Part shown: piece by piece, positions 45,507 through 53,772 of the stretch
Layout of the letters: the number at the start of each line of letters is the position of its first letter
How positions within the stretch are numbered: position 1 is the stretch's first letter
Source of the DNA: Lachnospiraceae bacterium
Lineage (GTDB): Bacteria; Bacillota; Clostridia; Lachnospirales; Lachnospiraceae
Length of the DNA stretch: 64,000 nucleotides
Reading direction: 5' to 3'
Assembly: GCA_022774705.1 (NCBI GenBank)
Contig: JALFLM010000181.1
Coordinates: forward strand, 19,966-83,965
The notes under the pieces: generated by a model
The model's input: only the letters and a program-made list of their open reading frames with translations
Told to the model about the DNA's origin: nothing
The model's database searches: none
Translations under genes and position numbers: made by a program

Positions 45507-45520
45507 CAGTCTGCAGACTG
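45507..45520 (+). promoter_or_regulatory. 14-bp palindrome next to a ribosome binding site
   Basis: CAGTCTGCAGACTG is a perfect palindrome immediately before GAGGAA of the cysteine desulfurase gene. It could be an operator or an mRNA hairpin; there is no further support. Confidence 0.35.
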
Positions 45521-45531
45521 GAGGAATAGTG

Positions 45532-46686
45532 ATGGAAGCATATCTGGATAATTCAGCGACAACCTGTGCCTTCGCGCGGGTATGTGATATTATGATGAAG
45601 ACCATGTCGGAGGACTACGGCAATCCTTCTTCCCTGCATTCAAAAGGATTCCATGCGGAGCATTATGTCAATGAAGCAAGGGAGGCAGTGGCGAAAAGCC
45701 TTCGCGTCAGCGATCGCGAGATTATATTTACCTCCGGCGGTACCGAGTCGAACAATATGGCACTGATCGGCTGTGCCATGGCCAATAAGAGAAAAGGCAA
45801 CCATCTGATCACCACGGTGTTCGAACATGCATCGGTGGGCAATACCATGCGTTTTCTGGAGGAACAGGGGTTTCGCGTGACATATCTGCCTGTGGATCAT
45901 GAGGGAACTGTTTCTCTGAAGGCTCTGGAGGAGGCAATCTGCCCCGAAACGATTCTTGTTTCCGTGATGTATGTGAACAATGAGATCGGGGCGGTGCAGC
46001 CCATTGAGGAGATTGCAAAAATCATCCGGAGAAAGAAACCGGATATTCTGTTTCATGTGGATGCCATTCAGGCTTTCGGAAAGTATGTGATCCGGCCCGG
46101 ACGGCAGGGAATCGATCTTCTGTCGGTCAGCGGACACAAGATTCACGGCCCCAAGGGAACGGGATTTTTGTATGTTAGAGACAAGGTGAAGATCAAACCG
46201 ATTATTTTCGGCGGCGAGCAGCAGCACGGCATGCGTTCCGGAACAGAGAATGTGCCCGGGATTGCCGGCCTTGGGGAAGCTGTGAAAGAGATTTACAAAG
46301 ATCATAATGCAAGAGTGGCCGGTATGTATGAACTGAAAAAACTGTTTGTGGAACAGCTGGCGGATCTGGACGGAATCGTGATCAACGGGCAGCCTCTGAT
46401 GAAGGGGGCGCCGCACATTGTCAGTGTCAGCTTCCGGGGAGTCAGAAGCGAGGTACTGCTTCATGCACTGGAGGAACGGGGCATCTATGTGTCGGCAGGT
46501 TCGGCATGCTCTTCCAATCATCCGGCAGTCAGCGGAACGCTGAAGAGCATCGGTGTGGAAAAGGATCTTCTGGATTCCACTCTCCGGTTCAGTTTCAGCA
46601 TTTTTACCACGGCGGATGAAATTCGCTACGCTGCAGATACTTTAAAAGAACTGGTTCCCGTACTGCGCAGATTCCGCAGAGGATGA
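45532..46686 (+). CDS. Cysteine desulfurase (NifS/IscS-like), probable ThiI partner
   Basis: A 384-residue class V PLP enzyme that takes sulfur from cysteine as a persulfide. SGGTESNNMALIG, DAIQAFGKY, SVSGHKIHGPKGTGFLYVR (PLP lysine) and GSACSSNHP (active Cys) are present. Gene order next to thiI matches the Bacillus nifZ-thiI pair, in which the desulfurase supplies sulfur for 4-thiouridine in tRNA. ATG 45532 follows GGAGGAA; the ORF-track GTG at 45529 is one codon earlier. Confidence 0.92.
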   Translation: MEAYLDNSATTCAFARVCDIMMKTMSEDYGNPSSLHSKGFHAEHYVNEAREAVAKSLRVSDREIIFTSGGTESNNMALIGCAMANKRKGNHLITTVFEHASVGNTMRFLEEQGFRVTYLPVDHEGTVSLKALEEAICPETILVSVMYVNNEIGAVQPIEEIAKIIRRKKPDILFHVDAIQAFGKYVIRPGRQGIDLLSVSGHKIHGPKGTGFLYVRDKVKIKPIIFGGEQQHGMRSGTENVPGIAGLGEAVKEIYKDHNARVAGMYELKKLFVEQLADLDGIVINGQPLMKGAPHIVSVSFRGVRSEVLLHALEERGIYVSAGSACSSNHPAVSGTLKSIGVEKDLLDSTLRFSFSIFTTADEIRYAADTLKELVPVLRRFRRG

Positions 46687-46708
46687 TGCGGTGCGGGGAC
46701 ACTGCGCG

Positions 46709-46777
46709 GACTGCAGATGATTGGATTGCAGATGATGGACTACAGATGATTGGATTGTAGACGATGGACTACAGATG
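46709..46777 (+). repeat. 29-nt tandem repeat (2.4 copies) before thiI
   Basis: GACTRCAGATGATTGGATTG plus YAGAYGATG occurs at 46709-46737 and 46738-46766, then a partial copy to 46777. Each copy is itself two related 14-15 nt halves. Confidence 0.85.
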
Positions 46778-46822
46778 TTTATTGATGCTATTGATGACCA
46801 GAGAGAAGGAATGGAGATCAGG

Positions 46823-48016
46823 ATGAAATTTCATGCTTTTTTAATTAAATATGCAGAAATCGGTATCAAGGGCAAGAACCGGTATCTGTTTGAAGATGCA
46901 CTGATGAAGCAGATCCGCCGTGCATTAAGACGAATTGACGGATCTTTCAGCGTATGCAAGGAAGACGGCCGCATTTATGTAATGGCGGAAAATGATGATT
47001 TTGATGAAGAGGATGTGTATGAAGCCCTGCAGCATGTGTTTGGTATTCAGGGTATCTGTCCCATGCTGCAGGTTGAAGATGAGGGTTGGGAGAAGCTCTG
47101 TGAGACGGTTGTTTCCTATATGAAGGAAACCTACGGTCAGGAGCAGTACAGCTTCAAAGTGCAGGCACGTCGTGCCAGAAAGAATTACCCTTTCAATTCC
47201 AATGAGATCTGCCGCAATATGGGTGAGGTGATCCTGAATCAGGTTCCCGGTGTCCATGTGGATGTTCACAATCCGGATGTGATGCTGCATATTGAGATCC
47301 GCCAGAAGATTAATATTTACTCAAAGACGGTAAAAGGCCCCGGCGGTATGCCCGTGGGTACCAATGGCAAGGCCATGCTTCTGCTTTCCGGCGGTATTGA
47401 CAGCCCGGTGGCAGGCTATATGATCGCCAAGCGCGGTGTTGTGATCGATGCGGTTTACTTCCATGCACCGCCGTACACCAGCGAGCGTGCAAAGCAGAAA
47501 GTCATTGATCTGGCGAAGGAAGTGGCTGCCTACGCAGGTCCTGTCAATCTGCATATTGTGAATTTCACGGATATTCAGCTGGCGATTTATGAGAAGTGCC
47601 CTCACGATGAGCTTACGATCATCATGAGACGCTATATGATGAAGATTGCCCAGGACCTGGCGGTTAAGACAGGCTGTCTGGGTCTGATTACGGGAGAGAG
47701 CATCGGACAGGTTGCTTCCCAGACCATGCAGTCCATGGCAGTTACCAATGAGGTCTGTGAACTGCCGGTTTACCGTCCGCTGGTAGGTTTTGACAAACAG
47801 GACATTGTGGAAATCTCCCAGCAGATCGGTACGTTTGAAACATCGATCCTTCCCTATGAGGACTGCTGTACCATTTTTGTGGCCAAACATCCCGTCACAA
47901 AGCCCAATCTGAACATCATCAAACGCTCGGAACGGAATCTGGAAGGTGTTATCGAGCCTCTTTATGAAGCTGCTATGAATACGGTGGAAACAGTATGGTG
48001 TGAAAGCGAACGGTAG
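46823..48016 (+). CDS. thiI: tRNA 4-thiouridine synthetase ThiI
   Basis: A 397-residue enzyme that adenylates U8 of tRNA and inserts sulfur. N-terminal ferredoxin-like and THUMP domains precede the PP-loop LLLSGGIDSPVAGYMIAKRG and the ESIGQVASQT segment. It lacks the C-terminal rhodanese domain of the E. coli protein, as in Bacillus, consistent with direct transfer from the adjacent desulfurase. ATG 46823 (MKFHAFLIKYAEIGIKG) follows GGAGATCAGG; the ORF-track start at 46775 lies in the repeat. Confidence 0.95.
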   Translation: MKFHAFLIKYAEIGIKGKNRYLFEDALMKQIRRALRRIDGSFSVCKEDGRIYVMAENDDFDEEDVYEALQHVFGIQGICPMLQVEDEGWEKLCETVVSYMKETYGQEQYSFKVQARRARKNYPFNSNEICRNMGEVILNQVPGVHVDVHNPDVMLHIEIRQKINIYSKTVKGPGGMPVGTNGKAMLLLSGGIDSPVAGYMIAKRGVVIDAVYFHAPPYTSERAKQKVIDLAKEVAAYAGPVNLHIVNFTDIQLAIYEKCPHDELTIIMRRYMMKIAQDLAVKTGCLGLITGESIGQVASQTMQSMAVTNEVCELPVYRPLVGFDKQDIVEISQQIGTFETSILPYEDCCTIFVAKHPVTKPNLNIIKRSERNLEGVIEPLYEAAMNTVETVWCESER

Positions 48017-48036
48017 CGGCAGCAGTTCGGAGCCGG

Positions 48037-48070
48037 CAAAAGGGGATGCCCTTTCGGACACCCCCTTTTG
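48037..48070 (+). terminator. Terminator of thiI
   Basis: CAAAAGGGG (48037-48045) pairs with CCCCTTTTG (48062-48070), followed by TGTTTGTG. Confidence 0.7.
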
Positions 48071-48110
48071 TGTTTGTGAAGAATAGCATTTGGATGATTC
48101 GGCCGCCGGA

Positions 48111-48344
48111 TTATTCTACTACGTAAGGCTTTAATGCTTCGAGAATCTCATCAAGCTTATCTGTAGCATGGATATTCAGTTCGATGGGTTTGGAAAGATC
48201 CAGACTGAAGATGCCCATGATGGATTTTGCATCGATTACGTATCTTCCGGAGATTAAATCGAAATCACAATCGAATTTTGTCAGGGTATTAACAAATGCT
48301 TTTACTTTGTCGATTGAGTTTAACATAATGCTGATGGTTTTCAC
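48111..48344 (-). CDS. HPr-like protein lacking the phosphoryl-accepting histidine (Crh-like)
   Basis: A 77-residue HPr-fold protein. The active-site loop around His15 of HPr is replaced by LNSIDKVKAF, so it cannot take phosphate from enzyme I. The regulatory serine region DAKSIMGIFSLDL is conserved. This pattern is that of Crh-type proteins, which act in carbon catabolite control through Ser phosphorylation. It starts with GTG 48344, 8 nt from AAAGGAGG. Confidence 0.85.
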   Translation of the reverse strand: MKTISIMLNSIDKVKAFVNTLTKFDCDFDLISGRYVIDAKSIMGIFSLDLSKPIELNIHATDKLDEILEALKPYVVE

Positions 48345-48382
48345 AGGAAAATCCTCCTTTAAATTTAATGTTCGTTATTGTA

Positions 48383-48411
48383 ATTTTACTAAGAGAAGCA
48401 CTCGATGTCAA
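48383..48411 (-). promoter_or_regulatory. Promoter of the HPr-like gene
   Basis: On the minus strand TTGACA (48411-48406), 17-nt spacer, TAAAAT (48388-48383). Confidence 0.85.
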
Positions 48412-48484
48412 GCAATTTAGGGTTCATTTGCAGATACAATCCCCAGAAAAAAATTGAGCAATTTTTATCAGAAAGGAGTCGAAA

Positions 48485-49789
48485 TTGAAAAAAGCAGCTT
48501 TTCATACGTTAGGTTGTAAGGTCAATACCTACGAAACGGAAGTAATGAAATCCCAGCTGAAAGAGCATGGGTATGAGATTGTTCCTTTTTCGGATACAGC
48601 GGATGTCTATATTATCAATACCTGTACCGTTACCAATATTGCAGATCAGAAGTCGCGGCAGATGCTCCACAAGGCGAGAAAAAAGAATCCTCAGGCCGTG
48701 ATTGCGGCGGTGGGATGCTATGCTCAGACATTTAAGGAAGAATTGATCCGGGATCATACTGCGGATCTGATCATCGGCAATAATCAGAAAAACCGTCTGT
48801 ATGAGCTGCTGGAGGAGTACGATGCCAGCCATACGCTGCAGGAGGCGGTCTGTGATGTGAGACAGGAGAAGGATTACGAACCTATGTTCCTGACCTCCAC
48901 AGAGGACCGGACCCGGGCTTTCCTGAAGATTCAGGATGGGTGCAATCAGTTCTGCAGCTACTGTCTGATTCCCTATGCCAGAGGAAGGGCGAGAAGCAGA
49001 GCTGTGGATGATGTGATCGCGGAGATCCGTACGCTGGCGGAAAAAGGATTTCAGGAGGTGGTTCTGACAGGAATCCATTTAAGCTCCTACGGCATGGATC
49101 TGAATGATGAAAAGAAGCCGCTGCTGAAGGAAGTAATTCTGGCTGCGGCTGAGATTGAGGGAATCCGGAGGATCCGTCTCGGCTCACTGGAGCCCAATGT
49201 GATTACTGAGGATTTCATCGTACCGCTGTCACAGTGTGATAAGTTCTGCCCTCATTTTCATCTGTCTCTGCAGAGCGGCTCCGATGCTACGCTGAAACGG
49301 ATGAATAGACATTATACTGCCAGTGAATACTATAGTAAATGTGAACTGATCCGCCGGTATTTTGAGCATCCGGCGATTACCACTGACGTGATTGCGGGAT
49401 TTCCCGGGGAAACGGAGGAAGAATTTGAAGAAACCTGTGCTTTTGTGGAAAAGGCGGGCTTTGCCGAGATGCATGTATTCAAATACTCCCGCAGGAAGGG
49501 AACACGCGCCGATGCCATGGACGAACAGATTCCGGATCAGGTAAAGACACAGCGCAGCCACCGGCTGCTGGAGATCGCCTCCCGTATGCAGCAGGACTAT
49601 CTGTCCTGGTATCCTGGGCGGCAGGTGGAGATTCTGACTGAAGATGAGATATTATATCAGGGTGAAACCTGGAGATGCGGTCACACGAAAGAGTACGTAA
49701 AATGTATCGTAAAAGGCTGTGAATCCAACAGAATCATCACAGGGGAAGCCTGCAAAGTGACAGAAAACCACATGCTGATCGTCCATTAG
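48485..49789 (+). CDS. mtaB: tRNA t6A37 methylthiotransferase MtaB
   Basis: A 434-residue radical SAM enzyme that adds a methylthio group to t6A37 of ANN-decoding tRNAs. The UPF0004 domain starts HTLGCKVNTYETE and binds one Fe-S cluster (with NTCTVTN and GCYAQ); the radical SAM cluster motif is DGCNQFCSYCLIPYARG, and a TRAM domain ends the protein. Start codon is TTG 48485, 7 nt from AAAGGAG; no ATG alternative is near. Confidence 0.95.
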   Translation: MKKAAFHTLGCKVNTYETEVMKSQLKEHGYEIVPFSDTADVYIINTCTVTNIADQKSRQMLHKARKKNPQAVIAAVGCYAQTFKEELIRDHTADLIIGNNQKNRLYELLEEYDASHTLQEAVCDVRQEKDYEPMFLTSTEDRTRAFLKIQDGCNQFCSYCLIPYARGRARSRAVDDVIAEIRTLAEKGFQEVVLTGIHLSSYGMDLNDEKKPLLKEVILAAAEIEGIRRIRLGSLEPNVITEDFIVPLSQCDKFCPHFHLSLQSGSDATLKRMNRHYTASEYYSKCELIRRYFEHPAITTDVIAGFPGETEEEFEETCAFVEKAGFAEMHVFKYSRRKGTRADAMDEQIPDQVKTQRSHRLLEIASRMQQDYLSWYPGRQVEILTEDEILYQGETWRCGHTKEYVKCIVKGCESNRIITGEACKVTENHMLIVH

Positions 49790-49813
49790 GCAGAACTTTA
49801 TTTGCACTACCAC

Positions 49814-49842
49814 TTGCCGAATGATGCAAAATGTATTAAAAT
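49814..49842 (+). promoter_or_regulatory. Promoter of the ireB-ruvX operon
   Basis: TTGCCG (49814-49819), 17-nt spacer, TAAAAT (49837-49842). Confidence 0.6.
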
Positions 49843-49889
49843 AAGGCTGAGTATTGCCTGGAATAAAATTTTGTAAAGGAAGTGATTGT

Positions 49890-50153
49890 GTGAGCGATAT
49901 CAATGTAACCCAGTTTTTCAAGGTACCTCAGGACAACGAAAGCGATGTGGAGAAGGTTCTGGAGGCGGTATGTCATGCCATGATGGAGAAGGGATACAAT
50001 CCCCAGAGTCAGATCGTAGGCTACATTATGTCTGGTGACCCCACTTATATTACCAGCTATAAAGGAGCCAGAAGTATGATCATGAAAGTGGAACGGGATG
50101 AGATACTGGAAGAACTGATGCGTTTTTATCTGGAAAACAAACTGAACAGGTAG
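49890..50153 (+). CDS. ireB: IreB-family regulatory protein (UPF0297)
   Basis: An 87-residue cytosolic protein. [20 protein letters not shown]-like [24 protein letters not shown] and [11 protein letters not shown] match UPF0297/IreB. In Enterococcus IreB is phosphorylated by the kinase IreK and affects cephalosporin resistance; here only the family is certain. It starts with GTG 49890 after AAAGGAAG. Six bases separate it from ruvX. Confidence 0.92.
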   Translation: MSDINVTQFFKVPQDNESDVEKVLEAVCHAMMEKGYNPQSQIVGYIMSGDPTYITSYKGARSMIMKVERDEILEELMRFYLENKLNR

Positions 50154-50158
50154 CGGAC

Positions 50159-50602
50159 ATGCGTATACTTGGATTGGATTATGGCTCAAAAACCGTGGGA
50201 GTGGCTGTCAGCGATGCGCTGGGCATTACGGCACAGGGATTGGAGACAATTCAGCGGACACAGGCGAATAAGCTGAGAAAGACACTTGCACGCATAGAGC
50301 AGCTGATTAAAGAATATGATGTAGGAAAGATTGTGCTGGGCTGCCCGAAAAACATGAACAACACGGAAGGTCCGCGCGTACAGGCAACAATGGAGTTCAG
50401 GGACATGCTTGAGCGCCGGACCGGCCTTGAGGTGATCCTGCAGGACGAGCGTCTGACAACAGTTTCGGCCGAGCGGGTTCTGAGGGAGTCAGGGGTGCGC
50501 AGGGAGAACCGCAAGGAGGTTATCGATAAGATCGCAGCAGTATTTATCCTGCAGACCTATCTTGATGCGCAGGCTTTCGCGGCACATAAGGAGATTGAAT
50601 GA
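50159..50602 (+). CDS. ruvX: Holliday junction resolvase RuvX / YqgF
   Basis: A 147-residue RNase H-fold protein, thought to act in 16S rRNA 5'-end processing and/or junction resolution. [19 protein letters not shown] holds the first catalytic Asp, [13 protein letters not shown] the conserved acidic site. It overlaps the following DUF1292 gene by 4 bases. The ireB-ruvX-DUF1292 trio is conserved in Firmicutes (yrzL-yrrK-yrzB in Bacillus). Confidence 0.95.
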   Translation: MRILGLDYGSKTVGVAVSDALGITAQGLETIQRTQANKLRKTLARIEQLIKEYDVGKIVLGCPKNMNNTEGPRVQATMEFRDMLERRTGLEVILQDERLTTVSAERVLRESGVRRENRKEVIDKIAAVFILQTYLDAQAFAAHKEIE

Positions 50603-50883
50603 GTAGTAGCAGCAACAGAATTGTTCTCACGACAGAAGACAGCGAGACCCTTGAATTATTTGTATTGGAAAAGACCAGAATCAACGGGAGAGATTATCTT
50701 CTGGCATCAGACAGCAGTCTGGACGACGAGACTGCCGAAGAGGCCGAATGTTATATTTTCAGGGATGATTCTCTTCCGGGCGATTCTGAAGCAGTTTATG
50801 TAATGGTTGAAAATGAGGATGAACTGGCCGGTGTACTGGATATTTTTCAGAATTTAATGGACGATGTATCGATTGAAGATTAA
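50599..50883 (+). CDS. DUF1292 family protein (YrzB-like)
   Basis: A 94-residue acidic protein: a beta-rich N-terminal half ([29 protein letters not shown]) and an acidic C-terminus ([12 protein letters not shown]). It is the DUF1292 family, whose function is unknown but whose position next to ruvX is conserved. ATG 50599 overlaps ruvX. Confidence 0.9.
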   Translation: MSSSSNRIVLTTEDSETLELFVLEKTRINGRDYLLASDSSLDDETAEEAECYIFRDDSLPGDSEAVYVMVENEDELAGVLDIFQNLMDDVSIED

Positions 50884-50982
50884 AAATTACAGTCCTTCGG
50901 GTTCATGCTGGTTTTCTTCCTGCGTTAATATCAGGCGCAGTACGCTGTGTGGTACTGCTGCGGAAAGCACGGAGGTAACTAA

Positions 50983-52647
50983 TTGAAGTCAGGAGCAAAC
51001 CATAAATTACGTATTATCCCTTTAGGTGGTTTGGAATCTATCGGTATGAACATTACGGCACTGGAGTATGATGACAGCATCATCGTTATTGACTGCGGGC
51101 TGAGCTTCCCCGGAGACGATATGCTGGGTATTGATCTGGTAATCCCGGATGTCACATATCTGAAAGAAAATATTGAGAAAGTTAAGGGGTTTTTTATTAC
51201 CCATGGTCATGAAGATCATATCGGGGCGCTGCCCTATATCCTTCGCGATGTAAATGTACCCGTTTACGGAACGAAGCTGACCATCGGAATTATCGAAAGC
51301 AAGTTAAAAGAACATCCGAATCTGAAAGCAGTTAAGAAAAAAGTTGTAAAATACGGACAGTCCATCAATGCGGGCTGTTTCCGTGTGGAATTTATCAGGA
51401 CAAATCACAGTATTGCCGATGCAGCGGCATTTGCTGTTTTTACACCTGTGGGAACAGTGATTCATACAGGTGATTTCAAGATTGATTATACACCCGTATA
51501 CGGCGATGCTGTGGATCTGCAGCGTTTTGCCGAACTGGGCAAGAAGGGTGTGCTGGCTCTGTTATGTGAGAGCACCAATGCCATAAGAGAAGGTTTTACC
51601 ATGTCGGAGCGCACGGTCGGCAGGACCTTTGATAATCTGTTTGCTGAGAACGTCAATCACAGAATTATTGTTGCAACCTTTGCATCCAATGTGGACCGCG
51701 TTCAGCAGATCATCAATACGGCATACAAATACGGCCGCAAGGTTGTTGTGGAAGGCCGCAGCATGGTCAACATTATCAATACGGCCATGGAGCTGGATTA
51801 TCTGGATATTCCCGAAGGAACACTGATCGATCTGGATTCCCTTAAGAACTATCCGGAGGAAAAGACGGTTCTGATTACCACGGGAAGCCAGGGCGAGTCC
51901 ATGGCGGCGCTGTCCAGGATGGCAGCCGGTATCCACCGCAAGGTGACCATTAAGCCGGGAGACGCGATTATTTTAAGTTCTTCCCCCATTCCCGGCAATG
52001 AAAAGGCAGTTGCCAAGATTATTAACGAGCTGTCCATGAAGGGCGCTCATGTAATTTATCAGGATACACATGTTTCGGGTCATGCCTGCCAGGAAGAAAT
52101 CAAGCTGATGTATTCCCTGATTCATCCGAAGTATTCGATTCCCATCCACGGTGAGTTCCGTCATCGTCAGGCACAGTCGAATCTGGTACAGTCGCTGGGA
52201 ATTCCCAAAGATCATATCTTCATGATGAATGCAGGCGATGTGCTGGAGATGAATGAAGACGAAGCGGCTGTTACCGGCAAGGTTCATGCAGGCTCTGTTC
52301 TTGTGGATGGACTTGGTGTGGGTGATGTGGGCAATATCGTACTTCGCGACCGCCAGAGTCTTTCCCAGAATGGTATCATCATCGTGGTGCTCTCGCTGGA
52401 GAAGCATACGAATCAGCTTCTGGCCGGTCCCGATATCGTATCGAGAGGTTTTGTATACGTACGTGAATCAGAGGATCTCATGGAAGAAGCAAGGCAGGTT
52501 GTCTGCAGTGCGGTGGATGAGTGTCTGAGGAGAAATATCACAGACTGGGTTCGCCTGAAAACAGTGATCCGGGATAATTTAAGTGATTATCTCTGGAAGA
52601 AGATGAAACGAAATCCCATGATTCTTCCCATCATTATGGAAGTCTGA
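50983..52647 (+). CDS. rnj: Ribonuclease J
   Basis: A 554-residue 5' exonuclease/endonuclease for mRNA decay and rRNA maturation. MBL motif THGHEDHIGALPY, beta-CASP region ESTNAIREGFTMSE, TGSQGESMAALSRMA, then the RNase J C-terminal domain (HTNQLLAGPDIVSRGFVYV). The start codon is TTG 50983, preceded by GGAGG; an ATG alternative is lacking. Whether it is J1 or J2 cannot be said. Confidence 0.95.
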   Translation: MKSGANHKLRIIPLGGLESIGMNITALEYDDSIIVIDCGLSFPGDDMLGIDLVIPDVTYLKENIEKVKGFFITHGHEDHIGALPYILRDVNVPVYGTKLTIGIIESKLKEHPNLKAVKKKVVKYGQSINAGCFRVEFIRTNHSIADAAAFAVFTPVGTVIHTGDFKIDYTPVYGDAVDLQRFAELGKKGVLALLCESTNAIREGFTMSERTVGRTFDNLFAENVNHRIIVATFASNVDRVQQIINTAYKYGRKVVVEGRSMVNIINTAMELDYLDIPEGTLIDLDSLKNYPEEKTVLITTGSQGESMAALSRMAAGIHRKVTIKPGDAIILSSSPIPGNEKAVAKIINELSMKGAHVIYQDTHVSGHACQEEIKLMYSLIHPKYSIPIHGEFRHRQAQSNLVQSLGIPKDHIFMMNAGDVLEMNEDEAAVTGKVHAGSVLVDGLGVGDVGNIVLRDRQSLSQNGIIIVVLSLEKHTNQLLAGPDIVSRGFVYVRESEDLMEEARQVVCSAVDECLRRNITDWVRLKTVIRDNLSDYLWKKMKRNPMILPIIMEV

Positions 52648-52692
52648 TGACCGCGGGAATCTGATTACAGTTTTACAAAGGTTTGATAAAGT

Positions 52693-53097
52693 ATGGCAGA
52701 AAACAGCAGTGAAATCAATGTAAAAAAGGCCAATCGGGCGGTGGGAGGCGCACTGCGCGCCTGCGTCCGCCTGATCGGCGTACTTCTGATAGTATTGGTG
52801 TTCCATTTTGTGATCAGCATGGGATATGATTTCGGATACAATCTGTTTGCGGCGCCTGCCATGTCAGCTCCTCCGGGCAGAGAAGTTGTATTTTCGGTGG
52901 AACCGGGAGAGTCCACTGAAGAAATCATCGACGGGCTGGCGGAAGCAGGATTGATTTGCGACAAGCTTATTTTCCGGTGTCAGATCATCTTTTATGACAA
53001 GATTCTGCAGCCGGGTGAGTACGACATGAATACTTCCATGACAAGCAAGGAGATTCTGATGTATCTGAATGACGGTCCCGGCAGTTTACAGGAGTAG
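52693..53097 (+). CDS. MltG-like N-terminal fragment (no catalytic domain)
   Basis: A 134-residue membrane protein. One transmembrane helix (about 28-50) is followed by a LysM-like domain of the MltG N-terminus (FSVEPGESTEEIIDGLAEAGLI and LQPGEYDMNTSMTSKEIL). MltG (YceG) is an endolytic transglycosylase of about 350 residues; the catalytic YceG half is missing, and the following gene begins 5 nt later. It occupies the mltG (yrrL) place in the conserved cluster, so it may be a real shortened protein in this lineage rather than a pseudogene. Confidence 0.78.
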   Translation: MAENSSEINVKKANRAVGGALRACVRLIGVLLIVLVFHFVISMGYDFGYNLFAAPAMSAPPGREVVFSVEPGESTEEIIDGLAEAGLICDKLIFRCQIIFYDKILQPGEYDMNTSMTSKEILMYLNDGPGSLQE

Positions 53098-53101
53098 ATC
53101 A

Positions 53102-53746
53102 ATGATTATCGATGAAAGAACAACCGAATATATCAGATCGCTGGAACCGGATTATACTCCGGTTCTGGCTGACATAGAAGCAGAGGCAGTCCGTGACAGG
53201 GTTCCGATCATCCGCAGGGAGACGGGAAGTCTGCTGCGTAGTCTGATTCTTATGAAACGCCCCCGCAGAATTCTGGAGGTGGGCACGGCAACCGGTTTTT
53301 CAGCGCTTCTGATGAGTGAAGTGATGCCGGAAGGCTGTACGATTACGACGATTGAAAAATATGAAAAAAGAATCCCTCTGGCACAGGCAAACTTTCGCAG
53401 GGCAGGTAAAGAGGATGTTATCCATCTGATTGCCGGTGATGCTGCAGAAGTGCTTGAATCGCTGGAGGGGTCTTTTGATTTTATCTTTATGGATGCCGCC
53501 AAAGGGCAGTACATTTATTTCCTTCCGTCTGTTATGCGGCTGCTGGAGCCGGGTGGAGTCCTGGTTTCCGATAATATCCTGCAGGACGGACAGCTGGTGG
53601 AATCCCGCTATGGTGTAACCCGGAGAAACCGGACGATCCACAGCCGTATGAGGGAATATCTTTATGCACTGAAGCATACGGAGGGGCTGGAATCTTCCGT
53701 ACTGACTGTAGGCGACGGCGTAACTGTCAGTGTGAAAACGCGGTAG
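53102..53746 (+). CDS. trmR: SAM-dependent O-methyltransferase, TrmR-like
   Basis: A 214-residue class I methyltransferase: ILEVGTATGFSALLMSE (SAM site) and FIFMDAAKGQYIYFLP match the YrrM/TrmR family. In Bacillus TrmR methylates 5-hydroxyuridine at tRNA position 34 to make mo5U; the upstream hydroxylation needs U32-family proteins, and one follows here. ATG 53102 follows AGGAG by 7 nt; the ORF-track start at 53069 is inside the previous gene. Confidence 0.87.
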   Translation: MIIDERTTEYIRSLEPDYTPVLADIEAEAVRDRVPIIRRETGSLLRSLILMKRPRRILEVGTATGFSALLMSEVMPEGCTITTIEKYEKRIPLAQANFRRAGKEDVIHLIAGDAAEVLESLEGSFDFIFMDAAKGQYIYFLPSVMRLLEPGGVLVSDNILQDGQLVESRYGVTRRNRTIHSRMREYLYALKHTEGLESSVLTVGDGVTVSVKTR

Positions 53747-53772
53747 GAGAAATATATTTTAAGGAGAACATG

